Origin: Gentiana macrophylla | Taxonomy: Eukaryota > Streptophyta > Magnoliopsida > Gentianales > Gentianaceae | DNA: 64,000 bases | Assembly (NCBI GenBank): GCA_026214975.1 | Contig: JAOBSW010000547.1 | Coordinates: 38,025 to 102,024, forward strand | Direction of reading: 5' to 3' | Shown: positions 53,830 through 64,000 of the stretch, piece after piece | How positions within the stretch are numbered: the first letter of the stretch is position 1 | Layout: each line of letters opens with the position of its first letter | The notes under the pieces: model-generated | What the model was told of the DNA's origin: nothing | Databases searched by the model: none | What the model saw: the letters and a program-made list of their open reading frames with translations, nothing else | Translations under genes and position numbers: made by a program

Positions 53830-56800
53830 ATGGCGAACAAGGATGATGTTCATATTGGAACTAGTCAAAGTGTGAGAGGATATGTTCTCGATCGTCACTT
53901 CATCGAAAGTTAGCCATTAACAATGGACGAAGAATCAGAAGGATTGTTGGGTTGGAAAATGTTATCAATAGAAGGATGGAAAGAATCTCATATGTCAACG
54001 TGCTGGAATTCTGGAAGAACATAGTTATGCATGAAGGTAGAGAGGCCTTCACTTCAATGGTTAATGGTAGAGAGATTGAAATCTCTTTGGACTACTTGAG
54101 AGAGGTTTTTCACTTTGGACTGGAAATAATGCTCCTACCAATCCGAAGCCATGAATTTGCCAAGAATGAAGTTTGTGGTTGCAATAAAGATAAATGAGAA
54201 GATATCTTTATCTCTAGGCATTAATGTGAAGCATATTGGATATGAGTATAATCACGAGCAAATTAATTGCCAAAACCATTTTGGGATTCATTGGGAGTCT
54301 AGATACTTTATACAGACCTAAAATAGACCTCATCGATCATCATCTGTAGAAGTATGAAGTTTTATTGGGCTGGATTCTTTTATACATTACATGAAGAAGG
54401 TGTTTATCAAGATAGAGATGGTGTAAGGAAGTCCAAAACCAAGCCCTAGAGGCTCTTGATTGCACCTTGTTGAATCATTTTCATATACCGATGTTGCATC
54501 AGAGAAGATTAACAAATCCAGATATAAGCCAGAAGTTGCTACTCCTATTCCTAGATTAGATGATGATGAAGAAGTAGAGGATGAGGCCACAGAAAGTGAT
54601 AATGGTGGTGGAGATGATGATGCTGGTGGTGAGCAGGTCAAGCAAACTGTTAAACCTGCTGCACCTAAGAAAGTTACTGAGAAGAGAAAGGCTACTGACA
54701 CAAGAAAAATCACAGAAATGTTAAAGCCTCGGAAGACAAGGAAGCAAGCAAAGAGAGATCGCCGAGTCACTGAGGTCCAATTGAAATAGAAGTTCATGAC
54801 CTCGTTTGTAGTTGCAAAGAAGAAGTCTGTTGTTGATATCTTGAAAGAGCAACAAAAGGCAGATAGTAGAAAGAGGAAAGCTGCTGAAGTTGAATCAGAG
54901 CAACTTTCCAAGATAATGAAAGAGATAGCAAAGAAAAGGAAGCATGGAAAAAGGAAGGAATTGAGAGTCCTTGAAGCTCAAAGGGAAGAAGAAGAAGAAT
55001 AGGCTATTGAAGCTGAGCCCTTAACAATTATTAAGCCTACTGAGATTGAAAAGGTTGTTGTTGAGCAACCTACTAGAGAATCACAGCAGACTGCTGCACC
55101 TGAGTCTGCTGAAGAAGTTGTTGAATCCTCCCCTCTAAAGGCTGTTGAGCCTACTAAAGTTACAGAAGTTGTTGTTGAGCAACTTCCTGAAGAACCACAA
55201 CAGACTACTGAGTCTGCACCTGCTGTGGATGTTGACTTAACTGTACATGACCCTGCAAATTCTACAATAGTTCAGGGGGGAAGAGCAACCTGTTGCTGAC
55301 CCTGCTGATGAGCATGTAAGTCAGGGGGAAGCAAGTGTGGAGCAGATGGAGGTGGTAGGTACAAATGTACAACCTGAAGAACCTACTGGCCTAGAAGCAT
55401 CTGTTGAAGAAACTTTAAATTTTCTTGTTGAGACCTTTGGAGGTCAGCAAGGTGCACAAACAACTCCTAGAAAGCCAACAATGCCCTTTGAAAGGAAAGA
55501 GAAGAAAAAGAAGGAAGGGTATGTTGATCCTAAGCTCCTGCTGGTGGCTAACTACTTTCAATGGAAGTTTGGATATTACAAGAAACAGAAATCAGCAGCT
55601 GAGCCTATGACAGACTTTGAGGAGTGGGCTTTTGAGAAGTTAGGAGTGGAAAGTTTGTTGGATTTGATTGATACTTCCTTATTGGAAATGAGATTGATGG
55701 ATCTCATTGATGAGCAAAAGAAAGAAGAGGGTATCAAATTTAGAGATCATAGAGATGGATCAGATAGTGATGATTCATCATCATCTAACTCTGGTGATGA
55801 TCATCTCTCTGGTCCAGGAGAAGTCTGTGGGACTGCTTTGTTAAAGGAACCAAGAGTAGAATAGTCCACTGAAACTAACAAGTCTGCTGAGGGCCAACAG
55901 ACGGGTCAAATGGATGAGGATCTGGAAGATCTCACCATAGATGATTTGGAAGCCCAAATCAATGAAAGAATAAACCTTGGAGGAAACAGGCTGGTTGGTG
56001 AGTTAGTTACTGTCTTTGTTGAAGAATCTGCTGCACATACTGATGATCAGCAGACTGAAGATTTGGATGAGGAGAAGGTTGCTGATCATAGTGAACCTGA
56101 TACCAGTTCTGATGATTCAACTCAATATCAAGAATGGATTGATACTCAGGACACTCTGTCCAAAACTGCCAATATTTTACGAAGGATTGCTAATGTTAGG
56201 TAGTTTCAAAAAAGATAATATGGTGAATTCCTCGCAATTTTATATAGAGAGTGTTGATCATTGAGGAACAAAGCGGTGGTAGCATAAGCGATTGGACATG
56301 GTGATGGGATTTGAAGAATCACCGTTACATTATGAAGAGGTTCAGTGCTTTGAGGTTCAAGCAAAGACTGAACAAAGGTCGGAGCAGTGAGTACAAAGTT
56401 CTTTGAGGATCAGACATCACCTGAACAAAGGTCGGAACAGTTGGTATAGGTTGCTAAGGATCAGACAACACCTGGACAAAGGTTGGAACCTGTAGTTGTT
56501 GAAGAACAGGCTGATGTAGTGGAGCCTACTGGAGAAAAGATCACTGAGGGAAAGGATAGTCAGCAGACTGTTGTTATTGATGAGGATGAGCAATTTCTTT
56601 GGACTATGACTCTGGTGATGAGGAGTTTCATGAGCACGAGGAAGAACCTATAGATCTTTGAACCTCAACAGGCATTTGTACCACTTTTGAGGAACCTACA
56701 CAAGATCCTATAATGGAAGACATTCTTGGTGCTATGGTTGAAGAAGGTCCTGCCCCTACTGGAAGGGACATGAGTAGAGCCATGGTTGTCAGCAGACAGA

Positions 56801-57903
56801 GGGCACAGTACAATGTGGAAGAGCCTGCTGATGAGTCTGCTGGACATATGACTGGTGGAATGGCTGGTGGGGTACCAGTACAAGTGTGGGATGAGTTGAG
56901 GGCTGTCAGAAATGACATTACAAGTTTAAGAACTCAACTTGACAGGAAAGAGCAGAGGTTTGAAGACTTGATGAATTTAGTGGAGAATAGAGGAAGAACT
57001 ACTAAAACTGTTGCTTCCAATATTACTTCAACTCAGTATGCTCTTACTGACCTTGCCCAAGATATGAGAGGGATTAAACAAGGTAATACACTGAAGGACA
57101 AGTTTCTGAAAGACCAATTTGAATCTATTCACCAGAAACTTGACAAGCTTGCCGATGCACCTAAAGCTCTTGTGGTGAGCTCGCTAGAACACTTAACCTT
57201 CTTTGGATTGGATCCTAAGTTTCTTGAGAGGATCAATCTGGAGCAAACAATGAAAGAAAGAATCATAGCAGTTGACACTAGAACAGAAATTATGGAGGGT
57301 CAACTGAACAATCTAGTGATCACACAGGAGAGTGTTCATGGCCTGCTGTCCCGTTTTGTTGATGATGTCAATAAGGGGGAAGAGAGCCAAACAACGATAG
57401 CAAAAAGAGGCTGCTAGGATTTTTGCTAAGAAGAGATGGGAAAGCGACACCAATGCTTACAGAGAACCCACACTGTGGACTTCCACTTCTTGATGATCTT
57501 CTCGAGAGAATATAAGAAGCTTTACAAACAGTTGAAGAGAAGACCTTACCATGACAAGGGTTTCCATGAGGGACTAAATTCTTTTCTGGGACTTAAGTTT
57601 TGGGAAGCAATGGTTAAAGCTTTAAGATCTACACATAGAGGTGGAAGAGGTGGAAGAAGTCTTCCTACCACATCAAACAAAGGAATCTTTGAATGAATTC
57701 AAGGAAGTATACATGCGTTTAGGCTTTAGAGTACATCGATTAACCTTACTCTACACGAGGCATGGAAGTGGTGGAAAGAAGTCAACCCCCATATTGATTT
57801 TTCCCTTTTAGAAAATGAATGGATGAGACAAATGGTTAGAGAAATAAGGGAATATCAAGAACAGCAAGAGAAGGAGAGGCAAGAAAGAGAAAGAAGAAAC
57901 TAG
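53830..57903 (+). pseudogene. G envelope-like gene, broken
   Basis: Starting at ATG 53830 (MANKDDVHIGTSQS), a 4-kb coding region is split by stops and frameshifts. An N-terminal domain (VLEFWKNIVMHEGREAFTSM, NGREIEISLDYLREVFHFG) resembles the start of plant envelope-like proteins. The middle is acidic/basic low complexity with repeats rich in VVEQ, QQT and ESAEE (55000-55260). The C-terminal third (56713-57417) is a probable coiled coil (VWDELRAVRNDITSLRTQLD), and the end (EYQEQQEKERQERERRN) is charged. In-frame TAGs occur near 54788, 55000 and 55862, and frameshifts near 53960, 54200, 55280. Its slot between pol and LTR is that of Sirevirus envelope-like genes. I see no clear membrane segment. 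Confidence 0.75.
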
Positions 57904-58067
57904 ATCAGCATACCTACACATGCATTTTATTTTTGCTGAATCTAGCTTGTAATACTTTTGAACAATTGATTATAATGAGAAATGACTATATTTGTTCTAT
58001 TTTTGTTTTTACTCTTTTTGCTTTGTTGTAAGGATGGTATTGGCATCATCACCAAAAAAGGGGAAAT
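57904..58067 (+). other. G 3' untranslated region and polypurine tract
   Basis: A short AT-rich stretch ends with AAAAAAGGGGAAAT (58054-58067) directly against the LTR start TGTTGG. This is the Sirevirus-like form of the tract. Confidence 0.75.
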
Positions 58068-59745
58068 TGTTGGACTTATTTTTAAGTTTTAGTGATGAGT
58101 GCCAGACTAGCTGTTATAGAGCAAATGCAAAAAGATGTCTAGATCAAATGTATAGGCTTATTAGAGTTTGATCTTGTATAGGTTTGATCTAACAAGCACT
58201 GTAAAAGGTCAGCTGACTTTCATCAGCAGACCTGTCTATATCAGTAGGGTACCTGAGTCAGTAGACTAGTTTAAGAACCTGAAGGATGAAGGTGAGGATC
58301 AAACTGCCATCAAGGCTAAGGGATCAAACTTAGTATTTAAAGTCAAGGATATGGAATCAGAATTTAGGGAAGTCTGTGATGACCTAAACTGATTACATAT
58401 ACCTTGTGTACAAGGTCTAAGTTCCACAAGTTAAGTGGTGATTGGAACTTAGTTATATTCAAAATGGTGTAATCTAACTTCACAATAAAAAGTTAGATAT
58501 AAGAGAAGTCAGCTGAAGTGTTTTTATAAACATAGCAACCTTGGAACAGCTGACTGATATGTATTTCAGCCGGGTAATACCCACAGGAACCTGCTGATAT
58601 ATATTTCGAGTTATTCAAAGGCTACATTGGAAGAATACAAGGATAAGGACAGATAACAACCTCTGATTTTATCAAACAAATCAATGGTTAAGATTAAATG
58701 GACGTTGGAAAGAAACAGAGCTTTATCCAATGGATACAAGTCAAAGGGTGGATAGACTGAAAACCTTCAAAAGCATTACGGCGATTGTCGATACTATGAA
58801 CTTGATGATGAAAGCAAGTCAAATGGGACAAATTTGAAACGGCTATGTTTGAATTTCAAACATAAGTCACAAGGATTCCTACCTATAAATAGAGGACTCC
58901 TAATTCAGATACATGTGATGAAAATTAAGGATCTATCTTGAGCTATCAGATTTCAACCGATCAAAACACCCTACTGACCCTACTGAGCATAAAGCTACTG
59001 ATCCAGTAAAACTCTTCAAGTGTAATCTGCTTTCAAGCTACATCAAGTTTACACACTTGAAGACCTCAAGCTGCTGATCATATCATCCTGATCAAGCTGC
59101 TGAAAGCGGAATCACTTACTTGATTCAAACTTTCTTTTATAAGAAATCTGCTGAAGACAGAGAATCATCTTTGGGTGTCAAGGACTGTTGTTTGTGGTGG
59201 AGCTGGTGAAGAGGCAATCCTACCCTTCAAGGACCAGTGGAAGACTTTGGAGCAGCAATCCTACCTGTTCCAAGTGTTCTGTTTGTGAAGCCATAGTTAT
59301 TGGTGAAGGACAAGCAACTTAGGGATTTTTGTAACTGCTACCTCAAGAATCTCTAGTGAATTACCTCCAACATCACATGAGAAGAGTGGGTCGACAGATT
59401 ACACCACCGGAACCACTATAAAATTGCCTACTTACTTTACTGCACTTATATTCTCGCATTAGTACATTTAACACATCAATCCACTTGAACTAGCAAATTT
59501 GAATCACACACATACACTAATGAGTATCTAATACTTGGTATCATATTTTAACAACAAGTAATAAGGCTTAATTAAATATATTCTGCTGCAACAAATTTAG
59601 TAAAGTCAGTAGTCAGCAGACTACTGAGCTATCAGAAGGCTGCTGAAGTTGTTGAGTTTGTTAACTCCAAAAGTTTTAAGTGTTAAGTTTATTCACCCCC
59701 CCCCCCCCTTCTAAACTTAACCAAAGCTTTTTCAAGGGACCAACA
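58068..59745 (+). repeat. 3' LTR of element G
   Basis: 1678 bp, TGTTGGACTT to GGGACCAACA. A TATA box (CCTATAAATAGAGG, 58882-58895) and a long C-tract at 59697-59708 before the end. The E LTR has the same ending and tract, so the two are related families. CTGCTGA/CAGCAG words are frequent. The flank is GTGTT at 59746. Confidence 0.85.
58884..58890 (+). promoter_or_regulatory. LTR promoter TATA box, element G
   Basis: CCTATAAATAGAGG is a strong plant TATA box, 816 bp into the LTR. Confidence 0.55.
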
Positions 59746-59944
59746 GTGTTAATGACGGTGGAAGTTCTGATAACTGTTCCGCCATTAATGCTTATTCAAA
59801 TTTCGAAATTTGAAGAGACTTAACATCTTGGCCATTCGATCTAGCCCGTTTTCTCCGTCGGTTCACTTATTTTGTGCTATAAAAAGAGGGTGCTTTGCTC
59901 TCTTCCTAAACACATCTTCTTTTAGTCTTTGTTCTTTCGCAACC
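59746..59944 (+). promoter_or_regulatory. Promoter and 5' leader of a stand-alone gene
   Basis: TATAAAAA at 59878-59885 lies 60 bp before the ATG at 59945, with a pyrimidine-rich leader. The surroundings are not an LTR that I recognise. The region begins at the edge of G. Confidence 0.5.
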
Positions 59945-60433
59945 ATGGCCAATTTTGGTGATTCCCCTTTCTTCCACACAGCTTCCCCTTTAGCCATAGC
60001 CAACTTCATTTCTCACTTTAATCACTTTCTCTCTGTGGCAAAGAGGGTTTGAATTTTGAAAGATCGGCTTTGCGAGTGTGAACGTTTTGTCAAATTGGGG
60101 TGGTATGGCTTTCTAAAGGCACCTCGGGGGCCATACAAAGCCACCATAGTATGGGCATTTTATTCTGCCTTGTCGATAGTGGTTTTGACTAACGACGTTG
60201 CCACCGTTGTTCCCCTCCGGGGGGTTAACGTTGCTATCAGTCCTGCTATTATCAGTGTGTTCTTCGACCTACATGTTCTTCCTCCGTACGTACATTATGA
60301 GATGGCTTGGAGTTACGGCAATGGGTGGAAAAGGCGTATCTATGAAGCTGCAGCTCTTCAGCGTTTGATACCGGGTGATTGGGACCCTTTGCCAGAGGGC
60401 TATGCCTCGGAGATGTCTCAGGCCAATCGATAG
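59945..60433 (+). pseudogene. Stand-alone gene with envelope-like/plant transposon domain, cut by H
   Basis: ATG 59945 (MANFGDSPFFHTASPLAIAN) opens a frame with one TGA at 60050-60052 after VAKRV; the same frame continues DRLCECERFVKLGWYGFL, FYSALSIVVL, VPLRGVNVAISPAIISVFFD, VHYEMAWSYGNGWKRRIYE and LQRLIPGDWDPLP, to TAG at 60431-60433, eight bases before the H LTR. The order FY..L, V-RG-x-V...SP..I matches the B envelope-like gene. The part that should follow (W..F..SRLLP) is missing and may lie beyond H. Its own TATA box makes it look like a gene rather than a cistron behind pol. It may be a captured or domesticated copy, or the remnant of another element. Confidence 0.55.
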
Positions 60434-60441
60434 TGGAAAAG

Positions 60442-62394
60442 TGTTAGGAAATCTATGCGGGAACGCAGCGGAATTTAAAATTTATTTCCTAACGACCCAA
60501 GATCGACTTCGTTTAAGCAATAAACAAATAAGCTAGTAGACGGTGGTTACCTTGGTTGATCTAAAAGATCGACGCTTTGACCGTCTAAGGAGAGTAGCGA
60601 TGCACAGAGCCGCCCAAGCGTTCGGCCTCTACCGGTGATCCACACGAACAGCCCACCAGAATCCCATCATGGATTGCTACTAGAAAAATCGGGTTGCTAG
60701 ACCGACCTTTTTCTCTCTCTAATCTCTCTCATGAAACTCTCTATTTTTCACAAGAACTATTAGCTTTTGGAATTGTGATGTACAAAAGAAGCTAGCCAAG
60801 CCTCCTATTTATAAGGTGACATGCACCCCTATTGAATCCTAATCTGACGGGGGAAGCTTCCTAGTAGATTGGGGAGAAAGAAAACATTTTCTTAATAAAA
60901 TAAGGAAAATCTCTTTGATTGATTTATCTCATTAATATTCAATATCTTTTATTAAATATTTTTCCTAAAATATATATTGACAATATCTTATATTGAATAT
61001 ATCTTTATCTTATTACCATAAATCTATTTTCTAAAAATCAATTAATATCTAATATTAATATTATGTTAATCTTATTAATTAAATTGCACAATTCAAATGT
61101 ATCCTATACACTTAAATAATGCGCCCTTTCGCCAAAGATTAGGCATCCGGAATATTCTTTAATTAATATAATGCAATGATTAATTAATTTTCAAAATACA
61201 TGTGTATCATATATATACATATTTTCGAAATACATATCTCTTATATGTACATTTAATTAATCAACACAATTAATATCTTGTATTAAATCTATTCATAATA
61301 AATAAATACCACCATATTAATTTACCACTATAACCTTTATAGTCTTGAGATAAAATTTTCCTTATTTGGTTATCAACTATAACCACAATTTAATCTGACT
61401 TGATGTTCATATGTGTGTGACCCGATAGGCTTCCGAATACGTTGGCCGTAGACACAAAGTGCAAAGTACAAAAATTCCCTTCATACCTAACGATCACGGG
61501 ATAGCGTCTAGCAACACACCGTGACCCCCAATCATCGGAAGAGTCAAATTCAATGACTACTACCTTTCATGTGAAACAATTACCGTGTAAATTACAATCC
61601 TATCGCAGTAATAATATCCATATGATCGTATCTCGAGTGTGAATACATTAACGATCGTATCTTATAATTTGGATATCATGCTCTCTCGGAATAACACATT
61701 TACTCCCACTTTGCAAAGATTCATGAGAGCTAGACATTCCTTATAAGAAGGCCATTTCAGATATTCCATCCCAATCATAGGATACGCGATTCCCGGGCGA
61801 ACTAACATGTATACTCCGCATGCTTCAGTATCACACCCAATCACAACTGTATGATCGCCCCGTGGATAGGGGAAATCTTAATAGTGTCGAAGCATGACAA
61901 TCCACACCGTGATGCCATGAAGACTCCGGTCTTTAAGGATAATAACACAACTGCCACATAGTGCGACTCTTAATGTAAGCGAGTCGCCTAACGACGATTC
62001 TCTAATACACGTCCACGTACAGTCTAAGTGTCTCTACACTTCAATAGACGAGATATATCCCTATCTTCAATAAGATAGATGACATCCAATACGTGCTAGT
62101 ATGATCATACTATCAATGTCCTATTAGATAGTACATACGACTAGAGACATTTAAGTATGAAACTTATTAAATTGATTAGAGATCTCATCAACCATAATCG
62201 CCTATCATGGTTTCTCTATCACAGTTTAATACTAAGGACATTATCATATAGCAAATCATAATCGGTTCGTTAAAAGAACAAATATATGACAACAGAAAAT
62301 CCATTTATCATATGTATAAACATAAAGAAATAGTAGAAATGATCCGACCCAATGAGTCCGGGTCCAACCCGATTGAGTTTAGGACACTATTTCA
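60442..62394 (-). repeat. 3' LTR of element H
   Basis: About 1.95 kb. Minus strand starts TGAAATAGTGTCC and ends TTTCCTAACA. A TATA box is at 60806-60814 (CTTATAAATAGG on minus). No second copy is in view, so the ends rest on the polypurine tract and the TG/CA ends. The flank is AAAAG (60437-60441). Confidence 0.7.
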
Positions 62395-62411
62395 AAAATC
62401 TCCCACTTTGC
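62395..62411 (-). other. Polypurine tract, element H
   Basis: The minus strand reads GCAAAGTGGGAGATTTT against the LTR, similar to the tract of F. Confidence 0.65.
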
Positions 62412-62470
62412 CTAAAACCAATCACTCGCACACACAATACCAAGTTGAAACACAAGAATCTCATGCAATC
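62412..62470 (-). pseudogene. pol: H pol remnant: last codons
   Basis: The minus strand reads HEILVFQLGIVCASDWF and TAG (62412-62414) directly before the polypurine tract. Copia pol of the Angela/TAR type ends in a similar M-G-I...S-D-W stretch. The rest of pol upstream is too decayed to follow. Confidence 0.5.
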
Positions 62471-64000
62471 GATAACTAGCCCTAGCCGTGAACGGATCAC
62501 TATCCGTGGGGACTCGGACTATCTTCATATCATGTTCCAAATGACCAAGTCAAAGCAACCGCCTTAACACACACATGAATCTCCGACGAGACCCTGGTCC
62601 TTGCTTCAAGCAATGAATCCACTTACTATATCAACTATATAGAAAGGGTGGAAGAACCGTATAAGGTTCTGTGAATGAACCTCATAGACTCATGTACTGC
62701 TCCCGCTGCGCCTACAAGGGCACTACTGTGCTTTGGCTAAGTTGTAGAATTTACAGTGACCCATAGCCAAGAACATTTTCAGCTCACTGTATCACTTAAT
62801 CGAAGTGACTGCAAACCCAGACTGTAGCTTCCACTTGCCTTCATAAGACTCGGGACATACGTCTATATAACTATATTTATCTGATTCCAAGTTTTGATAA
62901 ACTAGGAAACCAACCTTAACTTGTTTAAGGATATCCTCGACATTCACCAGATATACTTTCATACTTGCTCATGACGGTTCATGGACTATGAACATCTGGC
63001 ATTACTTTTATGATGGTTCCCATCGCAAAGAGGAAAGGAAACCTTCTATAAGCATCATCTTTCACCTTATCTTTTAGACTAACGCCCTTACATAGATAGA
63101 TCTTGAGAACACCGGCTTAGCAGTAACTCCTGTCGCGATCTATGCTAAACTATTTTAGCATCACATCTATATAGGTAAACTATAATCTAACATCAGTTAA
63201 ATCTATCACTATACATTCTTATTTCTAAAATAAGAACTGCTAATCCAAGTGCTTTCGTAAAGACCTTGAACTACCAAACATTAATTGACTGTGACATGGG
63301 GTGGCAATTCCGCAGAGAGATATCCAATACCTTACTAAAAATCATAACACACTCCCCACTAACCATATTGCACATTGGGTATATCCTTCTTTGACTAAAT
63401 CAAACTCCTTTGATTATCAAACAAAGAAATCATCTAGAGAAATTTGTTAGAGTCCATAAATGGATCTCATGGGCTCACATATCATGTTATCGTCTATGAA
63501 CATCGGGTTGTTTGCCCAACGCCTTCAACACTATCATATAGCCATGATAATGAAGTTATAACAAGCATAGTCCGAATAGATCCGCTCATCCGTAGCATAA
63601 AGACAATTACAAGGTTTACACCCCGTGCTCTTCAACCGTCACTATAGCCTTATGGTAATCATATTACATCCATGTCGCCTTTCAAGGATATTCCTCTAGG
63701 TAAGACAGACTAGGTTCACAACTGGTTGTCACCGATGAAATCTAATTAAGATATTATGGCTCGGCCATATCTCTCAATCTTGCCTTTCAAACATTCCTTC
63801 ATAAGTCGTGAGATATTCATTTTTCAAGATGAAAGTACCAAAGCACCATTTCAGCTTGAGGTTATCCACATAATTACTGTAACTTTTGTGTGCACTGAGC
63901 AAAGGTTCTACACCTCATCAAGCATGTGTGGCGTCGCCACGCTCCTATATTTGAATATCTCCTGTGGTTCTCAAACTACCTTTGAGATCTAAATTTACTC
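62471..64000 (-). other. H interior, no recognisable gene
   Basis: About 1.5 kb expected to be the RNase H and reverse transcriptase region. All ORFs are under 80 codons and I could not match a domain on either strand. Confidence 0.45.

Larger units (their letters stand above)
37831..59745 (+). mobile_element. Element G: Sirevirus-like Ty1/copia element, 5' part off-window, split by B
   Basis: G begins mid reverse transcriptase where E inserted, continues through RNase H (to 38884), a spacer split by B (39047-53327), an envelope-like gene, a polypurine tract and its 3' LTR (58068-59745). Long LTRs, a pol followed by an envelope-like gene with coiled coils, and LTR ends TGTTGG/CCAACA with a C-tract fit Sireviruses. 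It is the oldest layer, since E and B are both inside it. Confidence 0.85.
60442..64000 (-). mobile_element. Element H: decayed copia element, right end off-window
   Basis: An LTR-like block (60442-62394) with TGTTAGG / TTTCA ends is followed by a polypurine tract and a pol end on the minus strand, so this is the 3' end of a minus-strand copia element. The primer site and 5' LTR would lie right of the window. The interior resembles F: no long ORFs, phrases such as CTCCCGCTGCGC shared by both (31560 and 62700). Confidence 0.7.

Noticed and set aside
54387..54911. 174-codon minus-strand ORF with hydrophobic runs
   Set aside because: It is antisense to the acidic, Lys-rich part of the G envelope-like gene and has no promoter or family match.
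57436..57696. Separate small gene at the end of G
   Set aside because: It is in line with the envelope-like gene and shares its charged composition; most likely its C-terminal part after a frameshift.

Overview
This window is plant nuclear DNA, most likely from a dicot, made almost wholly of nested LTR retrotransposons. The evidence is the plant-type Athila Ty3/gypsy pol, the Sirevirus-like Ty1/copia elements, primer sites matching plant elements, and 1.4-2.0 kb LTRs. I see no convincing host single-copy gene, tRNA, rRNA or CRISPR array. I name the elements A-H. Athila-type elements: A (10671-22148, +), B (39047-53327, -), D (6254-10670 plus 22149-24567, +; its 5' half lies off the left edge). 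C (1-6253, -) is a short Athila-like derivative without pol. Sirevirus-like copia elements: E (24568-28380 plus 37261-37830, -) and G (37831-39046 plus 53328-59745, +). Decayed copia elements: F (28381-37255, -) and H (60442 to beyond 64000, -).

The order of insertion can be read from the interruptions. G is the oldest layer. E jumped into the reverse transcriptase of G. D jumped into the integrase of E, F into the LTR of E (target duplication TGATC), and B into the region behind pol of G (target duplication GTCAT). C then jumped into pol of D and A into the 3' untranslated region of D. The right edge of G abuts a broken stand-alone gene (59945-60433) with a TATA box, which H interrupts.

The Athila elements read LTR, primer site, leader, gag, protease, reverse transcriptase, RNase H, integrase, then a long 3' region. 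B also carries a 137-codon orphan ORF and an envelope-like gene there. Nearly every ORF is broken by stops or frameshifts, so expression today is unlikely, but LTR pairs of A, B, C and F are still close.

The most interesting signals are RNA-level structures that recur in different families, several with compensatory base changes. They are: (1) a textbook -1 frameshift signal at the gag/pol junction of A and B (GGGAAAC, 6-nt spacer including the gag stop, 10-11 bp hairpin); (2) a two-hairpin box 11-13 nt behind the pol stop, and again behind later ORFs; (3) two tandem ~70-nt hairpins in the 3' region of A, B and D; (4) hairpin-plus-polypurine modules, two per element; (5) clusters of a GGACGGGCGTCC-type dyad just upstream of LTR TATA boxes and in leaders.
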